DNA of 64,000 nucleotides from assembly GCA_964623815.1 (NCBI GenBank), contig CAZUVR010000014.1, positions 20,276 through 84,275 on the forward strand. Direction: 5' to 3'. Every line of letters starts with the position of its first letter. Position 1 is the stretch's first letter. Below are positions 53,517 through 62,165 of the stretch, piece after piece. The stretch is from Chroococcopsis sp964623815 (GTDB taxonomy: Bacteria; Cyanobacteriota; Cyanobacteriia; Cyanobacteriales; Microcystaceae). A program made the translations under genes and the position numbers. Under the pieces are notes generated by a model, which was not told the origin of the DNA, did no database searches, and saw only the letters and a program-made list of their open reading frames with translations.

Positions 53517-54107
53517 ATGCCCCCCTTCGTCCTCGCTTCCGCCTCTCCCGCCCGTCGCAAATTACTACAGACAGTAGGTATAGAGCCGATCGTGCGGGTG
53601 AGTAATTTCGATGAATCCCTTGTCAACGCCGAAACTTCTCTCGCTTTGGTGAAGATCTTAGCTCAGTGTAAGGCAGAAACGGTGGCGCAGGAGATAAGGG
53701 GCTGTTTGATCCTCGGTTGTGACTCCGTCTTAGATGTAGACGGGGAAATCTACGGTAAACCAGCATCGAAGCAAGAAGCGATAGAGCGTTGGCAAGTCAT
53801 GCGCGGTCATTACGGCACTCTCTACACGGGTCACGCTTTAATCGATCAAACTCAAGATAAATTGTTAGTTGATTGCGGTGTGACGCGGGTATATTTCGCC
53901 AACCCCGATGACGAAGAAATAAAGGCTTACGTGGATACGGAGGAACCTTTAAAATGCGCCGGTTGCTTCGCCCTCGAAGGTAAAGGGGGCGTATTCGTAG
54001 ACAAGTTAGAGGGCTGTCACAGCAACGTCATCGGGTTGAGTTTACCCCTGCTGAGACGAATGTTAAGAGAATTTAATTACAGTATTACGGATTTTTGGAA
54101 CAAGTGA
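53517..54107 (+). CDS. maf: Maf-family nucleoside triphosphate pyrophosphatase
   Basis: The 196 residues have LASASPARRKLLQTVGI at the start, GCDSVLDVDGEIYGKP with active-site acids, and LKCAGCFALEGKG. The family hydrolyses non-canonical or modified nucleotides; YhdE/Maf-type dTTP/UTP specificity is possible. It sits three bases after ctaB and eight before ureG. Confidence 0.93.
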   Translation: MPPFVLASASPARRKLLQTVGIEPIVRVSNFDESLVNAETSLALVKILAQCKAETVAQEIRGCLILGCDSVLDVDGEIYGKPASKQEAIERWQVMRGHYGTLYTGHALIDQTQDKLLVDCGVTRVYFANPDDEEIKAYVDTEEPLKCAGCFALEGKGGVFVDKLEGCHSNVIGLSLPLLRRMLREFNYSITDFWNK

Positions 54108-54115
54108 GGTAAAGT

Positions 54116-54727
54116 ATGTCTCCTTTTCGGGTGGGAATCGCTGGCCCTGTGGGTTCGGGTAAAACTGCGTTATTAGATGCCCTTTGTAAAAGTCTTCGGG
54201 AGGATTACGAGATAGCAGTGGTAACGAATGATATATACACCCAAGAAGATGCACAGTTTTTAGTGCGATCGCAAGCCCTACCCCCAGAGAGAATTATGGG
54301 CGTGGAAACCGGCGGATGTCCTCATACCGCTATCAGAGAAGACGCTTCGATCAATCTGGTAGCCATTGAAGAATTAGAAAATAAATTTCAGAACTTAGAT
54401 ATAGTTTTTCTAGAAAGCGGCGGTGATAATCTCGCCGCTACCTTCAGCCCCGAATTGGTGGATTTAACCCTCTACGTTATCGATGTAGCCGCCGGTGATA
54501 AGATTCCCAGAAAAGGCGGGCCAGGTATTACCAAATCGGATTTATTGGTAATTAATAAAATCGACCTAGCCCCGTTAGTGGGTGCGGATTTAGGAGTGAT
54601 GGATAGGGACGCTAAAAAGATGAGGGGTGATAAACCTTTTATCTTTACTAACCTGAAAACTCAACAGGGACTTCAAGAGGTGAGAGACTTTATCCTTAAT
54701 TCTGCGCCTCTTGTGAAAGTGGGTTAG
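54116..54727 (+). CDS. ureG: Urease accessory protein UreG
   Basis: The 203 residues include P-loop GPVGSGKTALL, the CPH metal motif in GVETGGCPHTAIR, and NKIDLAP. UreG is the GTPase that delivers nickel to urease. Other urease genes are absent from the window. The urt urea transporter lies 2.5 kb downstream, in keeping with urea use as nitrogen source. A GGGAGT repeat follows the stop. Confidence 0.96.
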   Translation: MSPFRVGIAGPVGSGKTALLDALCKSLREDYEIAVVTNDIYTQEDAQFLVRSQALPPERIMGVETGGCPHTAIREDASINLVAIEELENKFQNLDIVFLESGGDNLAATFSPELVDLTLYVIDVAAGDKIPRKGGPGITKSDLLVINKIDLAPLVGADLGVMDRDAKKMRGDKPFIFTNLKTQQGLQEVRDFILNSAPLVKVG

Positions 54728-54748
54728 GGAGTCGGGAGTTGGGAGTCA
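54726..54748. repeat. GGGAGT heptamer repeat after ureG
   Basis: Three tandem GGGAGT units (with TC, TT, TC following) begin inside the ureG stop codon. Only one arm of the dyad is present. It lies between convergent ureG and the DUF29 gene and belongs to the same family as 12121, 13251 and 26325. Confidence 0.55.
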
Positions 54749-54749
54749 G

Positions 54750-55229
54750 TTATATATTATTGTCTTCTATATCAATCGGAAGCCAATCGGGGTTTAAAAC
54801 TTGCTCAATTGTCCAGATAGGAGATAATGGTATTTCTTTAATTCCCGATTCATCGATAAAATTTAGCCTCGCGTCTTGATAACACTCCTCGAAAACTTCT
54901 GTTATGTAAGGATTCAGGCTAGGGCTATCCCTGAGAATTTTTTTGAGGCTAGAGCGAAAATTTCTAATTTCCCTTTTCCAACCGCCTAAACAGCGAGATC
55001 GTTCCGATTCCCAATAGGTGAGTTTAAAAAGATGTTCGATTAATCGAGTTAATAAGCTTTCTAATGCTCTCCGCTCGCTTCTTCCCATAGATTCGATTTC
55101 TTCGATCAGATTTTCTATATCAACCTCGTGAAAACTTCCAGCTCTTAACTGTTCGGCTGTAGCCGATAGCCAGAGGTTGAAATCTTCTTCATATAGCGAT
55201 CGCTTAGGTGTATGTATCTTTGCAGCCAC
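54750..55229 (-). CDS. DUF29-family protein
   Basis: The 159 residues match the cyanobacterial DUF29 family: SLYEEDFNLWLSATAEQL, then IENLIEEIESMGRSER and LEHLFKLTYWE-like, ending acidic. Function is unknown, and members are often multi-copy and mobile. A truncated tandem copy lies just upstream (55325-55507), including homologous promoter DNA. Confidence 0.85.
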   Translation of the reverse strand: MAAKIHTPKRSLYEEDFNLWLSATAEQLRAGSFHEVDIENLIEEIESMGRSERRALESLLTRLIEHLFKLTYWESERSRCLGGWKREIRNFRSSLKKILRDSPSLNPYITEVFEECYQDARLNFIDESGIKEIPLSPIWTIEQVLNPDWLPIDIEDNNI

Positions 55230-55309
55230 AACTTGATAAACTCCTAATAGGGGTTAATTTTATCGCTGGTCTCAAACCGAGCTTACAACTATTATCGCAG
55301 AGTTAATTT

Positions 55310-55423
55310 ATGGACGGGGAAGAATTACGCAGACGTTATGCTGATGGGGAAAGAGATTTTAGTAATCTTAACCGACACATCTTCGATCACATTATTAACC
55401 TCCTGAAAACGGGCGGCGCTTAA
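55310..55423 (+). pseudogene. Pentapeptide-repeat protein N-terminal remnant
   Basis: The frame begins MDGEELRRRYADGERDFSN, the standard N-terminus of cyanobacterial pentapeptide-repeat proteins, then diverges after about 22 codons and stops at 55423. The downstream repeats are missing. It appears to be a decayed fragment joined to the truncated DUF29 copy on the other strand. Confidence 0.5.
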
Positions 55424-55507
55424 CTGTTCTAGCGTGGTCAACAGCCAGAGGTTGAAATCTTTTTCATAGAGCGAGGGCTTAGGTAAGTGTATCTTCGCCG
55501 TCATCAC
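55325..55507 (-). pseudogene. Truncated tandem copy of the DUF29 gene
   Basis: The first 37 residues align with the intact DUF29 protein (KIHLPKPSLYEKDFNLWLL), and then the sequence loses similarity around 55380. The upstream DNA is also duplicated: the regions after 55229 and after 55505 share ACTTGATnAACTCCT, GGTCTC and CTATTATCGCA over about 100 bases. It is the remnant of a tandem duplication with period near 277 bases. Confidence 0.7.
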
Positions 55508-55742
55508 TTGATCAACTCCTGATGAGGTTTAAATTTATCGCCGGTCTCGAACCAGGGCTAAAACTATTATCGCAAACTGGTTTTAAATCTTCTACTCTTA
55601 AAACCCACTTTCCCATCGGAACTTAGCAAATATCAGCCGTACTCAAAAACAACTCTAGTGCCTCCTGACTGCGCCTACAGAAAATTAGATAAGATGGGGT
55701 TAGCGATCGCTTTATCTTTTCAAAGAAGGACTAAGTAAAAAC

Positions 55743-55991
55743 GTGACCACATTAAACATCTTTCTACCTGATGATTTACAAGAATTTGTTACCCGGCAGC
55801 TCGCTACAGGCAATTACGGCACGGCTGGTGAATATATTAATCATCTCATACGACAAGAACAAGAACGGCTCGCCGCTCAACAAGTAGAAACTCTTTTAGT
55901 CGATGGTTTAGATAGTGGTGAATCGATCGAAGCCAATGAAACTTGGTGGGCGCAAAAGCGAGCTGATTTAGTCGAACGGCTACAATCATAA
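55743..55991 (+). CDS. ParD-family antitoxin
   Basis: The 82 residues start at a GTG. The N-terminal half is a ribbon-helix-helix (MTTLNIFLPDDLQEFV, then EYINHLIRQEQ), and the C-terminal half is acidic and probably wraps the toxin. It overlaps the toxin start by one base (TAATG), the usual ParDE order. It should repress its own promoter. Confidence 0.88.
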   Translation: MTTLNIFLPDDLQEFVTRQLATGNYGTAGEYINHLIRQEQERLAAQQVETLLVDGLDSGESIEANETWWAQKRADLVERLQS

Positions 55992-56323
55992 TGACCCGAC
56001 GCATTTTAATCAAGCCCCTAGCTGCACAGGATTTAAACGATATATTCGACTATATAGCCATAGGTAATCCCGATGCAGCCTTACGCTTCTTCGATGCTAC
56101 ACGCCAGACTATAGCAAAGTTAGCACAAACACCTGGTTTAGGAAGTTTTTACCGAGTTAATAATCCTCGTTTGACGGGTTTAAGGAAATGGGGAGTTAAA
56201 GGCTTTGAAAAATATCTGATTTTCTATATGTTTGATGATGAAATTTTGGAAGTGGTGAGAATTTTGTCCGCTAAACGAGATTTACCTACTATTTTTGAAG
56301 AAGATAATCCACCTCAGAAATAA
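55991..56323 (+). CDS. ParE/RelE-superfamily toxin
   Basis: The 110 residues match ParE: RRILIKPLAAQDLNDIFDYIA, GLGSFYRVNNPRL and KYLIFYMFDDEILEVVRI. ParE toxins poison gyrase; the activity here is inferred by family. It is translated from the overlapping ATG at the antitoxin's stop. The pair lies in the accessory patch with DUF29 and Uma2. Confidence 0.88.
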   Translation: MTRRILIKPLAAQDLNDIFDYIAIGNPDAALRFFDATRQTIAKLAQTPGLGSFYRVNNPRLTGLRKWGVKGFEKYLIFYMFDDEILEVVRILSAKRDLPTIFEEDNPPQK

Positions 56324-56394
56324 CCTCAAATAATCTACACATTTGTCAGAAACCGAAGGCTTAGGGGCAATTCGTATCCCAGAAGAGCGAAGAT

Positions 56395-56991
56395 TTACCA
56401 AATCTCGGCCATACTTAGAAACAAATCGGGCATCACATCGGTACAATCCACCTCTTGAGGAGATTGTAATATTTCTGTCTCCCTTCCGACCCGATAAATT
56501 TCTACCCCTGTATCTTGAGGATTTATCAGTAATCCCAACCTCACCCCGAGGCGTTGATACTCTAACATTTTCAGCCTTAAATCTCCTATTCTGTCGCTCG
56601 GAGAACGTAACTCAAGAACGAAATCGGGGACGATCTTAATAAATCCCACAATATTTATACCCTCTAATCTGGATTTCTCTATCCAGGATACATCAGGGGA
56701 CATTTTGCCGCCGCCGAGGGCTATAAAATCATAGCCAGTGGAAGAGTCGAAAGCAAACCCTAACCGGGTTCTATCGTTCCAATTCCATACTCTCGCAGCT
56801 AAAGTAAGATTCTTTTTCCCACTTTCCCCACCAGTAGGAGGGATAACTATTAACTCTCCATCTTTGCTCAGTTCTAATCTTAAATCGGGATTGGTTTCAC
56901 AAAGACGATCGAACTCTTGGGGAGTCACCCGCAGAGTTACCCCCCTAACATCGAGTAGTAATGACTCCGATTCCATATCAGAGATGACCAT
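56395..56991 (-). CDS. Uma2-family endonuclease-like protein
   Basis: The 198 residues belong to the DUF820/Uma2 family, with PD-(D/E)xK nuclease-like core: MSPDVSWIEKSRL and PDFVLELRSPSDR. This family is highly multi-copy in cyanobacteria and of unknown target. It is convergent with parE with 71 bases between. Present in the accessory patch before urt. Confidence 0.85.
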   Translation of the reverse strand: MVISDMESESLLLDVRGVTLRVTPQEFDRLCETNPDLRLELSKDGELIVIPPTGGESGKKNLTLAARVWNWNDRTRLGFAFDSSTGYDFIALGGGKMSPDVSWIEKSRLEGINIVGFIKIVPDFVLELRSPSDRIGDLRLKMLEYQRLGVRLGLLINPQDTGVEIYRVGRETEILQSPQEVDCTDVMPDLFLSMAEIW

Positions 56992-57141
56992 AGTTACAAC
57001 CAGTCATAGAGCTTATAGCAATTATCTTAAATTAAACTCCCGGTTTAAATTCGATCGTACACTGGATTTATGGCTCGAATTCTGAATGCAGCATCTTACC
57101 ATCCCTCAAAAGTTATAACATCCTTAAATTTACTGAAATTT

Positions 57142-57183
57142 GTATCAAAAGACACAATAGCTTATTGAAACAGGTATTAATAT
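57142..57183 (+). promoter_or_regulatory. NtcA-type promoter of the urt operon
   Basis: GTATCAAAAGACAC (57142-57155) is GTA-N8-CAC, one mismatch from the NtcA consensus GTA-N8-TAC. A -10 hexamer TAATAT (57178-57183) follows after 22 bases, the spacing of NtcA-activated promoters. The urtA start is about 83 bases on. It agrees with known NtcA control of urt in Anabaena. Confidence 0.7.
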
Positions 57184-57265
57184 CACACAGTGCTTTCTAT
57201 TGATAATACTCCATCTCCCTTCACGTTGATTGAATTAGTGACTTGTTAACGAGGTTAATTGAATA

Positions 57266-58615
57266 ATGGGCAATTTAGGACGACGCAAATTTATTATTTA
57301 TGGATCGGCAAGCTTAGGAATCAGCTTACTCTTAAAAGCTTGTGGCGGCAATAATACCACTACCACAGGCGCATCGCCAGAAGCATCCCCAGCTACATCC
57401 CCGGAAGCATCCCCGGTGGCTTCTCCCGCAGCAGCAGGCGGCGGTGACACGATTAAGGTAGGAATCCTACATTCTCTCAGCGGTACGATGGCGATCAGTG
57501 AAACATCGGTAGTGGATGCGGAGATGCTGGCGATCGAGGAAATCAATAAAGCGGGCGGCGTTCTAGGCAAACAACTAGAAGTGGTCAAAGAAGATGGCGC
57601 TTCTGATTGGCCCACTTTCGCCGAAAAAGCTACCAAGTTAATCGATCAAGATAAGGTAGCGGTAGTATTCGGGTGTTGGACTTCTGCTAGCCGTAAGGCG
57701 GTGTTACCGGTGTTCGAGTCTAAAAACCATATGTTATGGTATCCGGTACAGTACGAAGGTCAGGAATGTTCTAAAAATATCTTCTACACCGGTGCGGCAC
57801 CTAACCAGCAAATTGAACCCGCTGTAGATTGGTTATTGAAAAATAAAGGCAAGGATTTCTTCTTAGTCGGCTCTGACTATGTATTCCCCCGCACTGCCAA
57901 TACCATCATCAAAGAGCAATTAAAAGCTAAAGGCGGTAAAACTGTGGGTGAGGATTATCTACCTCTAGGTAACACCGAAGTAACTCCTATCATCACCAAG
58001 ATCAAGCAAGCTTTACCCAACGGTGGCGTTATCTTCAATACCCTCAACGGTGATAGTAACGTGGCTTTCTTCAAACAGATTCAAGCCGCTGGTTTAACCC
58101 CCGAGAAATATCCCGTACTATCGGTTAGTATCGCTGAAGAAGAAGTAAAACAAATAGGCGTTGAATACCTGAAAGGACATTACGCCGCCTGGAATTATTT
58201 CATGACCGTAGATACTCCCGCTAATAAAAAATTTGTTGAGGCTTTTCAAGCTAAATACGGTGCCGATAGGGTAACTAATGACCCGATGGAAGCTGCCTAC
58301 ATCATGGTTTATCTCTGGAAAGATGCAGTAGAGAAAGCGGGCACAGCGGATGATCTCGATAAAGTAAGAGCCGCTGCGGTGGGGCAGGAATTAGACGCGC
58401 CCAACGGTAAGGTTAAGGTATTCCCGAACCATCATATTTCTAAAACCGTGAGGATCGGGCAGGTGAGGGATGATGGACAGTTCGATGTCGTTTGGGCAAC
58501 CGATGGCCCCGTAGCACCGATTCCCTGGAATCAGTACGTACCGGAAACTAAGGGCTTTGCCTGTGACTGGACTGATCCGGCTAAAGGTGGTAAGTACAAA
58601 GTCACTAAATCATAG
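57266..58615 (+). CDS. urtA: Urea ABC transporter substrate-binding protein
   Basis: The 449-residue lipoprotein has a twin-arginine-like start (RRKFIIYG), a hydrophobic core and lipobox LLKAC (Cys26). A Ser/Pro/Ala-rich linker (33-60) with imperfect repeats of SPEAS type leads to the type I periplasmic binding fold (about 63-440). It captures urea and related amides. It heads urtABCDE behind an NtcA-type promoter, and a strong hairpin separates it from urtB. Confidence 0.95.
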   Translation: MGNLGRRKFIIYGSASLGISLLLKACGGNNTTTTGASPEASPATSPEASPVASPAAAGGGDTIKVGILHSLSGTMAISETSVVDAEMLAIEEINKAGGVLGKQLEVVKEDGASDWPTFAEKATKLIDQDKVAVVFGCWTSASRKAVLPVFESKNHMLWYPVQYEGQECSKNIFYTGAAPNQQIEPAVDWLLKNKGKDFFLVGSDYVFPRTANTIIKEQLKAKGGKTVGEDYLPLGNTEVTPIITKIKQALPNGGVIFNTLNGDSNVAFFKQIQAAGLTPEKYPVLSVSIAEEEVKQIGVEYLKGHYAAWNYFMTVDTPANKKFVEAFQAKYGADRVTNDPMEAAYIMVYLWKDAVEKAGTADDLDKVRAAAVGQELDAPNGKVKVFPNHHISKTVRIGQVRDDGQFDVVWATDGPVAPIPWNQYVPETKGFACDWTDPAKGGKYKVTKS

Positions 58616-58638
58616 ATTAAGCTGTCATCAATTGTTCG

Positions 58639-58666
58639 GGGGCTTTGGTAACGGAATCAAAGCCCC
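58639..58666 (+). other. Intercistronic hairpin between urtA and urtB
   Basis: GGGGCTTTG (58639-58647) pairs perfectly with CAAAGCCCC (58658-58666) around ten bases. No U tract follows, so it is more likely to stabilise the urtA mRNA or reduce read-through than to terminate fully. This is common after substrate-binding protein genes that need higher expression. Confidence 0.6.
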
Positions 58667-58691
58667 TATTGAGATTATGGGGTTGTAAATC

Positions 58692-59852
58692 ATGTCTCCT
58701 TTGCTAGAAGGAATATTTAACGGTATCAGTATTGGTTCGGTTTTGTTGCTGGCGGCTTTAGGCTTAGCCATCGTTTTCGGTCTGATGGGGGTGATCAATC
58801 TCGCTCACGGCGAACTGATCATGTTAGGTGCTTATACTACTTATGTAGTGCAGAACATTTTTAAGGGCTTCGGTAGTCCTCTGTTTGACCTGTATATTTT
58901 CTTCGCCCTACCAGCCGCCTTTGTGGTGGCGGGATTGGCAGGGTTATTGTTAGAACGGGGGGTGATTCGCTTTCTCTACGGGCGGCCTCTGGAAACCCTA
59001 TTAGCTACCTGGGGTGTGAGTCTGATCCTGCAACAGTTGGTTAGGAGTGTCAGCACCTCAATGGCGATTTCGATCGTTCTTTTCTGTTTACTCTTTTTCA
59101 TCCCCTTTACCATACTCGCTAAGCGTCCGGATTGGGGGCAATTACGATTAAAAGTTTTAGCGGTTTTATTACCCCTATCAGGTGCGATCGCTACGGTGGC
59201 AGGCCTGTTACTAAATCAGAATACAGCCTTAAGTAGACCCTGGTTCAGCGCTAGAAACGTCGATGTTACCGCTCCCCCCTGGTTACGCGGAGGTTTACCC
59301 CTGTTGGGTTTTCAACTACCCTACGCAAGGGTATTTATTATTATCTTGACGCTCATATCCTTAGCCGCTATCTATTGGTTCTTGAATAAATCCGCCTGGG
59401 GCTTAAGAATCAGGTCAGTCACGCAAAACCGAACCATGAGCGCCTGTTTGGGTATACCCACCAATCAGGTAGACGCGCTCACCTTTGCCCTCGGTTCGGG
59501 ATTGGCGGGCATAGCCGGCTGTGCCATTAGTTTACTCGGTTCGGTCGGGCCGAATACGGGACAGAATTATATAGTAGATACCTTTATGGTGGTGGTAGTC
59601 GGCGGTGTCGGTAACTTATTGGGAACGATCATCGCCGCGATGGCGATCGGTACGATCAATTATCTCATCGGTTCCGGAACCTTCGCCCTGCTCTCTTCTG
59701 GTGTTCCTGCCCTGAGTGGTATAACCGATTTTTTCAATTTTTTCGCTACTACCAGTATGGCGAAAGTCATGGTTTTCGCTTTGATCATCGCGTTTTTACA
59801 AGTAAAACCGGCGGGAATTTTCCCACCGAAAGGGCGCACTGCTGAACTATAG
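58692..59852 (+). CDS. urtB: Urea ABC transporter permease UrtB
   Basis: The 386 residues form a LivH-type permease with many helices, including GLAIVFGLMGVINLAHGE and GLRIRSVTQNRTMSACLGI, the loop that contacts the ATPase. It carries a cytoplasmic insertion near 130-200. It makes the transmembrane channel with UrtC. It follows the intercistronic hairpin and precedes urtC by 17 bases. Confidence 0.95.
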   Translation: MSPLLEGIFNGISIGSVLLLAALGLAIVFGLMGVINLAHGELIMLGAYTTYVVQNIFKGFGSPLFDLYIFFALPAAFVVAGLAGLLLERGVIRFLYGRPLETLLATWGVSLILQQLVRSVSTSMAISIVLFCLLFFIPFTILAKRPDWGQLRLKVLAVLLPLSGAIATVAGLLLNQNTALSRPWFSARNVDVTAPPWLRGGLPLLGFQLPYARVFIIILTLISLAAIYWFLNKSAWGLRIRSVTQNRTMSACLGIPTNQVDALTFALGSGLAGIAGCAISLLGSVGPNTGQNYIVDTFMVVVVGGVGNLLGTIIAAMAIGTINYLIGSGTFALLSSGVPALSGITDFFNFFATTSMAKVMVFALIIAFLQVKPAGIFPPKGRTAEL

Positions 59853-59869
59853 ATAGAGGCTAATAAATA

Positions 59870-61024
59870 ATGGGTACGGACGTTATTGCACGGAATAAAG
59901 TTAATCGTCTCTCAAATCGTAAATTATTAACTGAAGGGGCGATTATTCTAGGTTGTCTATTAATTTTCGGTGTCATTCTACCTCTAATTCTGCCCGATTT
60001 CCGGCTGCGCCTATTGGGTAGATTCTTATCTCTAGCGATCGTGGCTCTAGGCATCGATTTAATCTGGGGCTATACTGGGTTATTGAGTTTAGGACACGGT
60101 ATATTCTTTGCCCTGGGCGGTTACGCCTTGGCGATGTATCTCAACCTGCAGCTACCCCCAGGACAGTTGCCAGAATTTTTTACCCTTTATGGTGTCCAAT
60201 CTCTCCCCTTAATATGGCAACCGTTTTACTCACTCCCGGTAACGATTTTATTAATCTTAATAGTTCCTGCGATCGTGGCGGGTCTTCTGGGTTATTTAAT
60301 CTTCCGCAACCGCATTAAAGGAGTTTATTTTTCCATCCTCACTCAGGCCGCTTTACTAGTCTTTTTTAACTTCTTTAACGGTCAGCAAAAACTAATTAAC
60401 GGTACTAATGGCTTAAAAACAGATACTCAAACTATCTTCGGTGTGGTAGTCAGCGATAAATCGGTGCAAGTAGGATTTTATCTGGTCACTATTGCTTGTT
60501 TACTAGCCGTGTATCTCTTGTGCCGTTGGTTAACCACTGGTAGATTCGGCCGCCTTTTAGTAGCCATCAGGGATGACGAAAATAGGGTGAGATTTTCCGG
60601 ATACGATCCCACCTGGTTTAAAGTCTTAGTGTTCGCTATTTCTGGCTCTATAGCTGGTGTTGCGGGTGCTCTCTACACCGTACAAACGGGGATTATTACC
60701 CCGAATGCGATGGATGTGGCGTTTTCGATCGAAATGGTTATCTGGGTGGCGGTGGGAGGCAGAGCCACCCTAGTAGGAGCCATATTAGGAACTTTGCTAG
60801 TGAGTATAGCCCGTACCGCGTTGAGCGAACAATTTCCGGAATTCTGGCTTTTCTTCCAAGGGGCACTATTCTTGATCGTCGTCACCGTTTTACCGAATGG
60901 GCTTTTAGGGTTGGTGAAACAATTGACCGGTGTTTTCGGTAAGAAACCTACCGTCGCCACCTATCCAAGTTTGGAAACCGATCCCGATATTCAGCAGGAG
61001 AAAGAAGAGTTAGGAAATAAATAA
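59870..61024 (+). CDS. urtC: Urea ABC transporter permease UrtC
   Basis: The 384 residues are a LivM-type permease with DLIWGYTGLLSLGHGIFFALGG near 60-80 and GRLLVAIRDDENRVRFSGY, the ATPase-contact loop. A charged C-terminal tail ends EKEELGNK. It pairs with UrtB. It ends one base before urtD. Confidence 0.95.
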   Translation: MGTDVIARNKVNRLSNRKLLTEGAIILGCLLIFGVILPLILPDFRLRLLGRFLSLAIVALGIDLIWGYTGLLSLGHGIFFALGGYALAMYLNLQLPPGQLPEFFTLYGVQSLPLIWQPFYSLPVTILLILIVPAIVAGLLGYLIFRNRIKGVYFSILTQAALLVFFNFFNGQQKLINGTNGLKTDTQTIFGVVVSDKSVQVGFYLVTIACLLAVYLLCRWLTTGRFGRLLVAIRDDENRVRFSGYDPTWFKVLVFAISGSIAGVAGALYTVQTGIITPNAMDVAFSIEMVIWVAVGGRATLVGAILGTLLVSIARTALSEQFPEFWLFFQGALFLIVVTVLPNGLLGLVKQLTGVFGKKPTVATYPSLETDPDIQQEKEELGNK

Positions 61025-61025
61025 T

Positions 61026-62165
61026 ATGGCGGAGAAAATTTTACAGATCGAGGATCTAACCGTCAGTTTTGATGGTTTTAAAGCCCTCAATAATCTTAAT
61101 TTCAGCATGGATTACGGCGAGTTAAGGGTAATCATCGGCCCTAACGGCGCGGGGAAAACGACTTTTTTAGACGTGATCACGGGGAAGGTACAGCCGACGA
61201 TCGGACGGGTATTATTTAAGGGGAAAAACACACGTAACATCCCGGAATATCAAATCGCCCGCATGGGTATCGGCAGGAAGTTTCAAACTCCCAGGGTTTA
61301 CCTTAATTTGAGCGTGCGGGAAAATCTAGATCTCACTTGTAATAAAAATAAAAACGTTTTTTCTACCCTGGTTAAACGTCCCGAGTCGGCCGAGTTCCGC
61401 AATGTGGCGGGTTTACTGGAAACGGTGGGACTGACGGCGAAAGCCGATTTACCGGCGGCTTTATTGTCTCACGGTGAGAAGCAAAGATTGGAAATAGGAA
61501 TGTTAGTCGCTCAATCCCCGGATCTATTATTAGTAGATGAACCGGTGGCGGGTTTAACCGATGAAGAGACGGAAAATGTGGGAGCTTTATTGTTAGCTCT
61601 TGCGGAAAGTCACTCGATTATAGTCATCGAACACGATATGGAATTTGTCCGGCAAATCGCTCGCAAAGTGACGGTATTGCATCAAGGTTCCGTATTGTGC
61701 GAGGGTTCGATGGATCAGATTCAAAATGACCCGAAGGTGATCGAAGTTTATTTAGGTCATCAATCGTCTCTGTCCTCCCATCAAATAAAAATTCTCCGCG
61801 TCGCCGCCTCTATAGCTTGGTCTGATGATAATTTATCAGAGGCGGAAAAATCCGTCATCGTTAAGCGTCTTAGCGAAGAATTCACCTCTGATACGGCAGA
61901 ACAATTAGAGTTACAGGATGAGTTAAGAGATTACCTTTACACTGAGGTAGATACTGATATTTTGCTTAAGGAATTAACCGATGAGAAAGATAGAGAAATG
62001 ATCCTGAAATTAAGCTATGAAATTATCGTTTGTAGTTCTTTAAATAACGGATCTCCTAAAGTTAATCTTGCTGAATCTAGTGCTTATAATCGTTTAGTTC
62101 AATCACTGAAATTACCGGTGGAGAGAGTAACAGAAATAGAGGCGGAGGTGAGGAATAGTTTATGA
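61026..62165 (+). CDS. urtD: Urea ABC transporter ATPase UrtD with C-terminal TerB-like extension
   Basis: Residues 1-245 form a LivG-type ATPase: Walker A GPNGAGKTT (38-46), signature LSHGEKQRLEIG, Walker B LLLVDEP (167-173). Residues 246-379 are an added all-helical domain with SIAWSDDNLSEAEKSVIVKR and NGSPKVNLAE, resembling TerB-type folds. Usual UrtD proteins are about 250 residues, so this is an unusual fusion. No frameshift or stop interrupts the join. Overlaps urtE by four bases. Confidence 0.9.
   Translation: MAEKILQIEDLTVSFDGFKALNNLNFSMDYGELRVIIGPNGAGKTTFLDVITGKVQPTIGRVLFKGKNTRNIPEYQIARMGIGRKFQTPRVYLNLSVRENLDLTCNKNKNVFSTLVKRPESAEFRNVAGLLETVGLTAKADLPAALLSHGEKQRLEIGMLVAQSPDLLLVDEPVAGLTDEETENVGALLLALAESHSIIVIEHDMEFVRQIARKVTVLHQGSVLCEGSMDQIQNDPKVIEVYLGHQSSLSSHQIKILRVAASIAWSDDNLSEAEKSVIVKRLSEEFTSDTAEQLELQDELRDYLYTEVDTDILLKELTDEKDREMILKLSYEIIVCSSLNNGSPKVNLAESSAYNRLVQSLKLPVERVTEIEAEVRNSL

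Noticed and set aside
56343..56639. 98-codon plus-strand frame in the Uma2 region
   Set aside because: It is antisense to the Uma2-family gene and has no family similarity.
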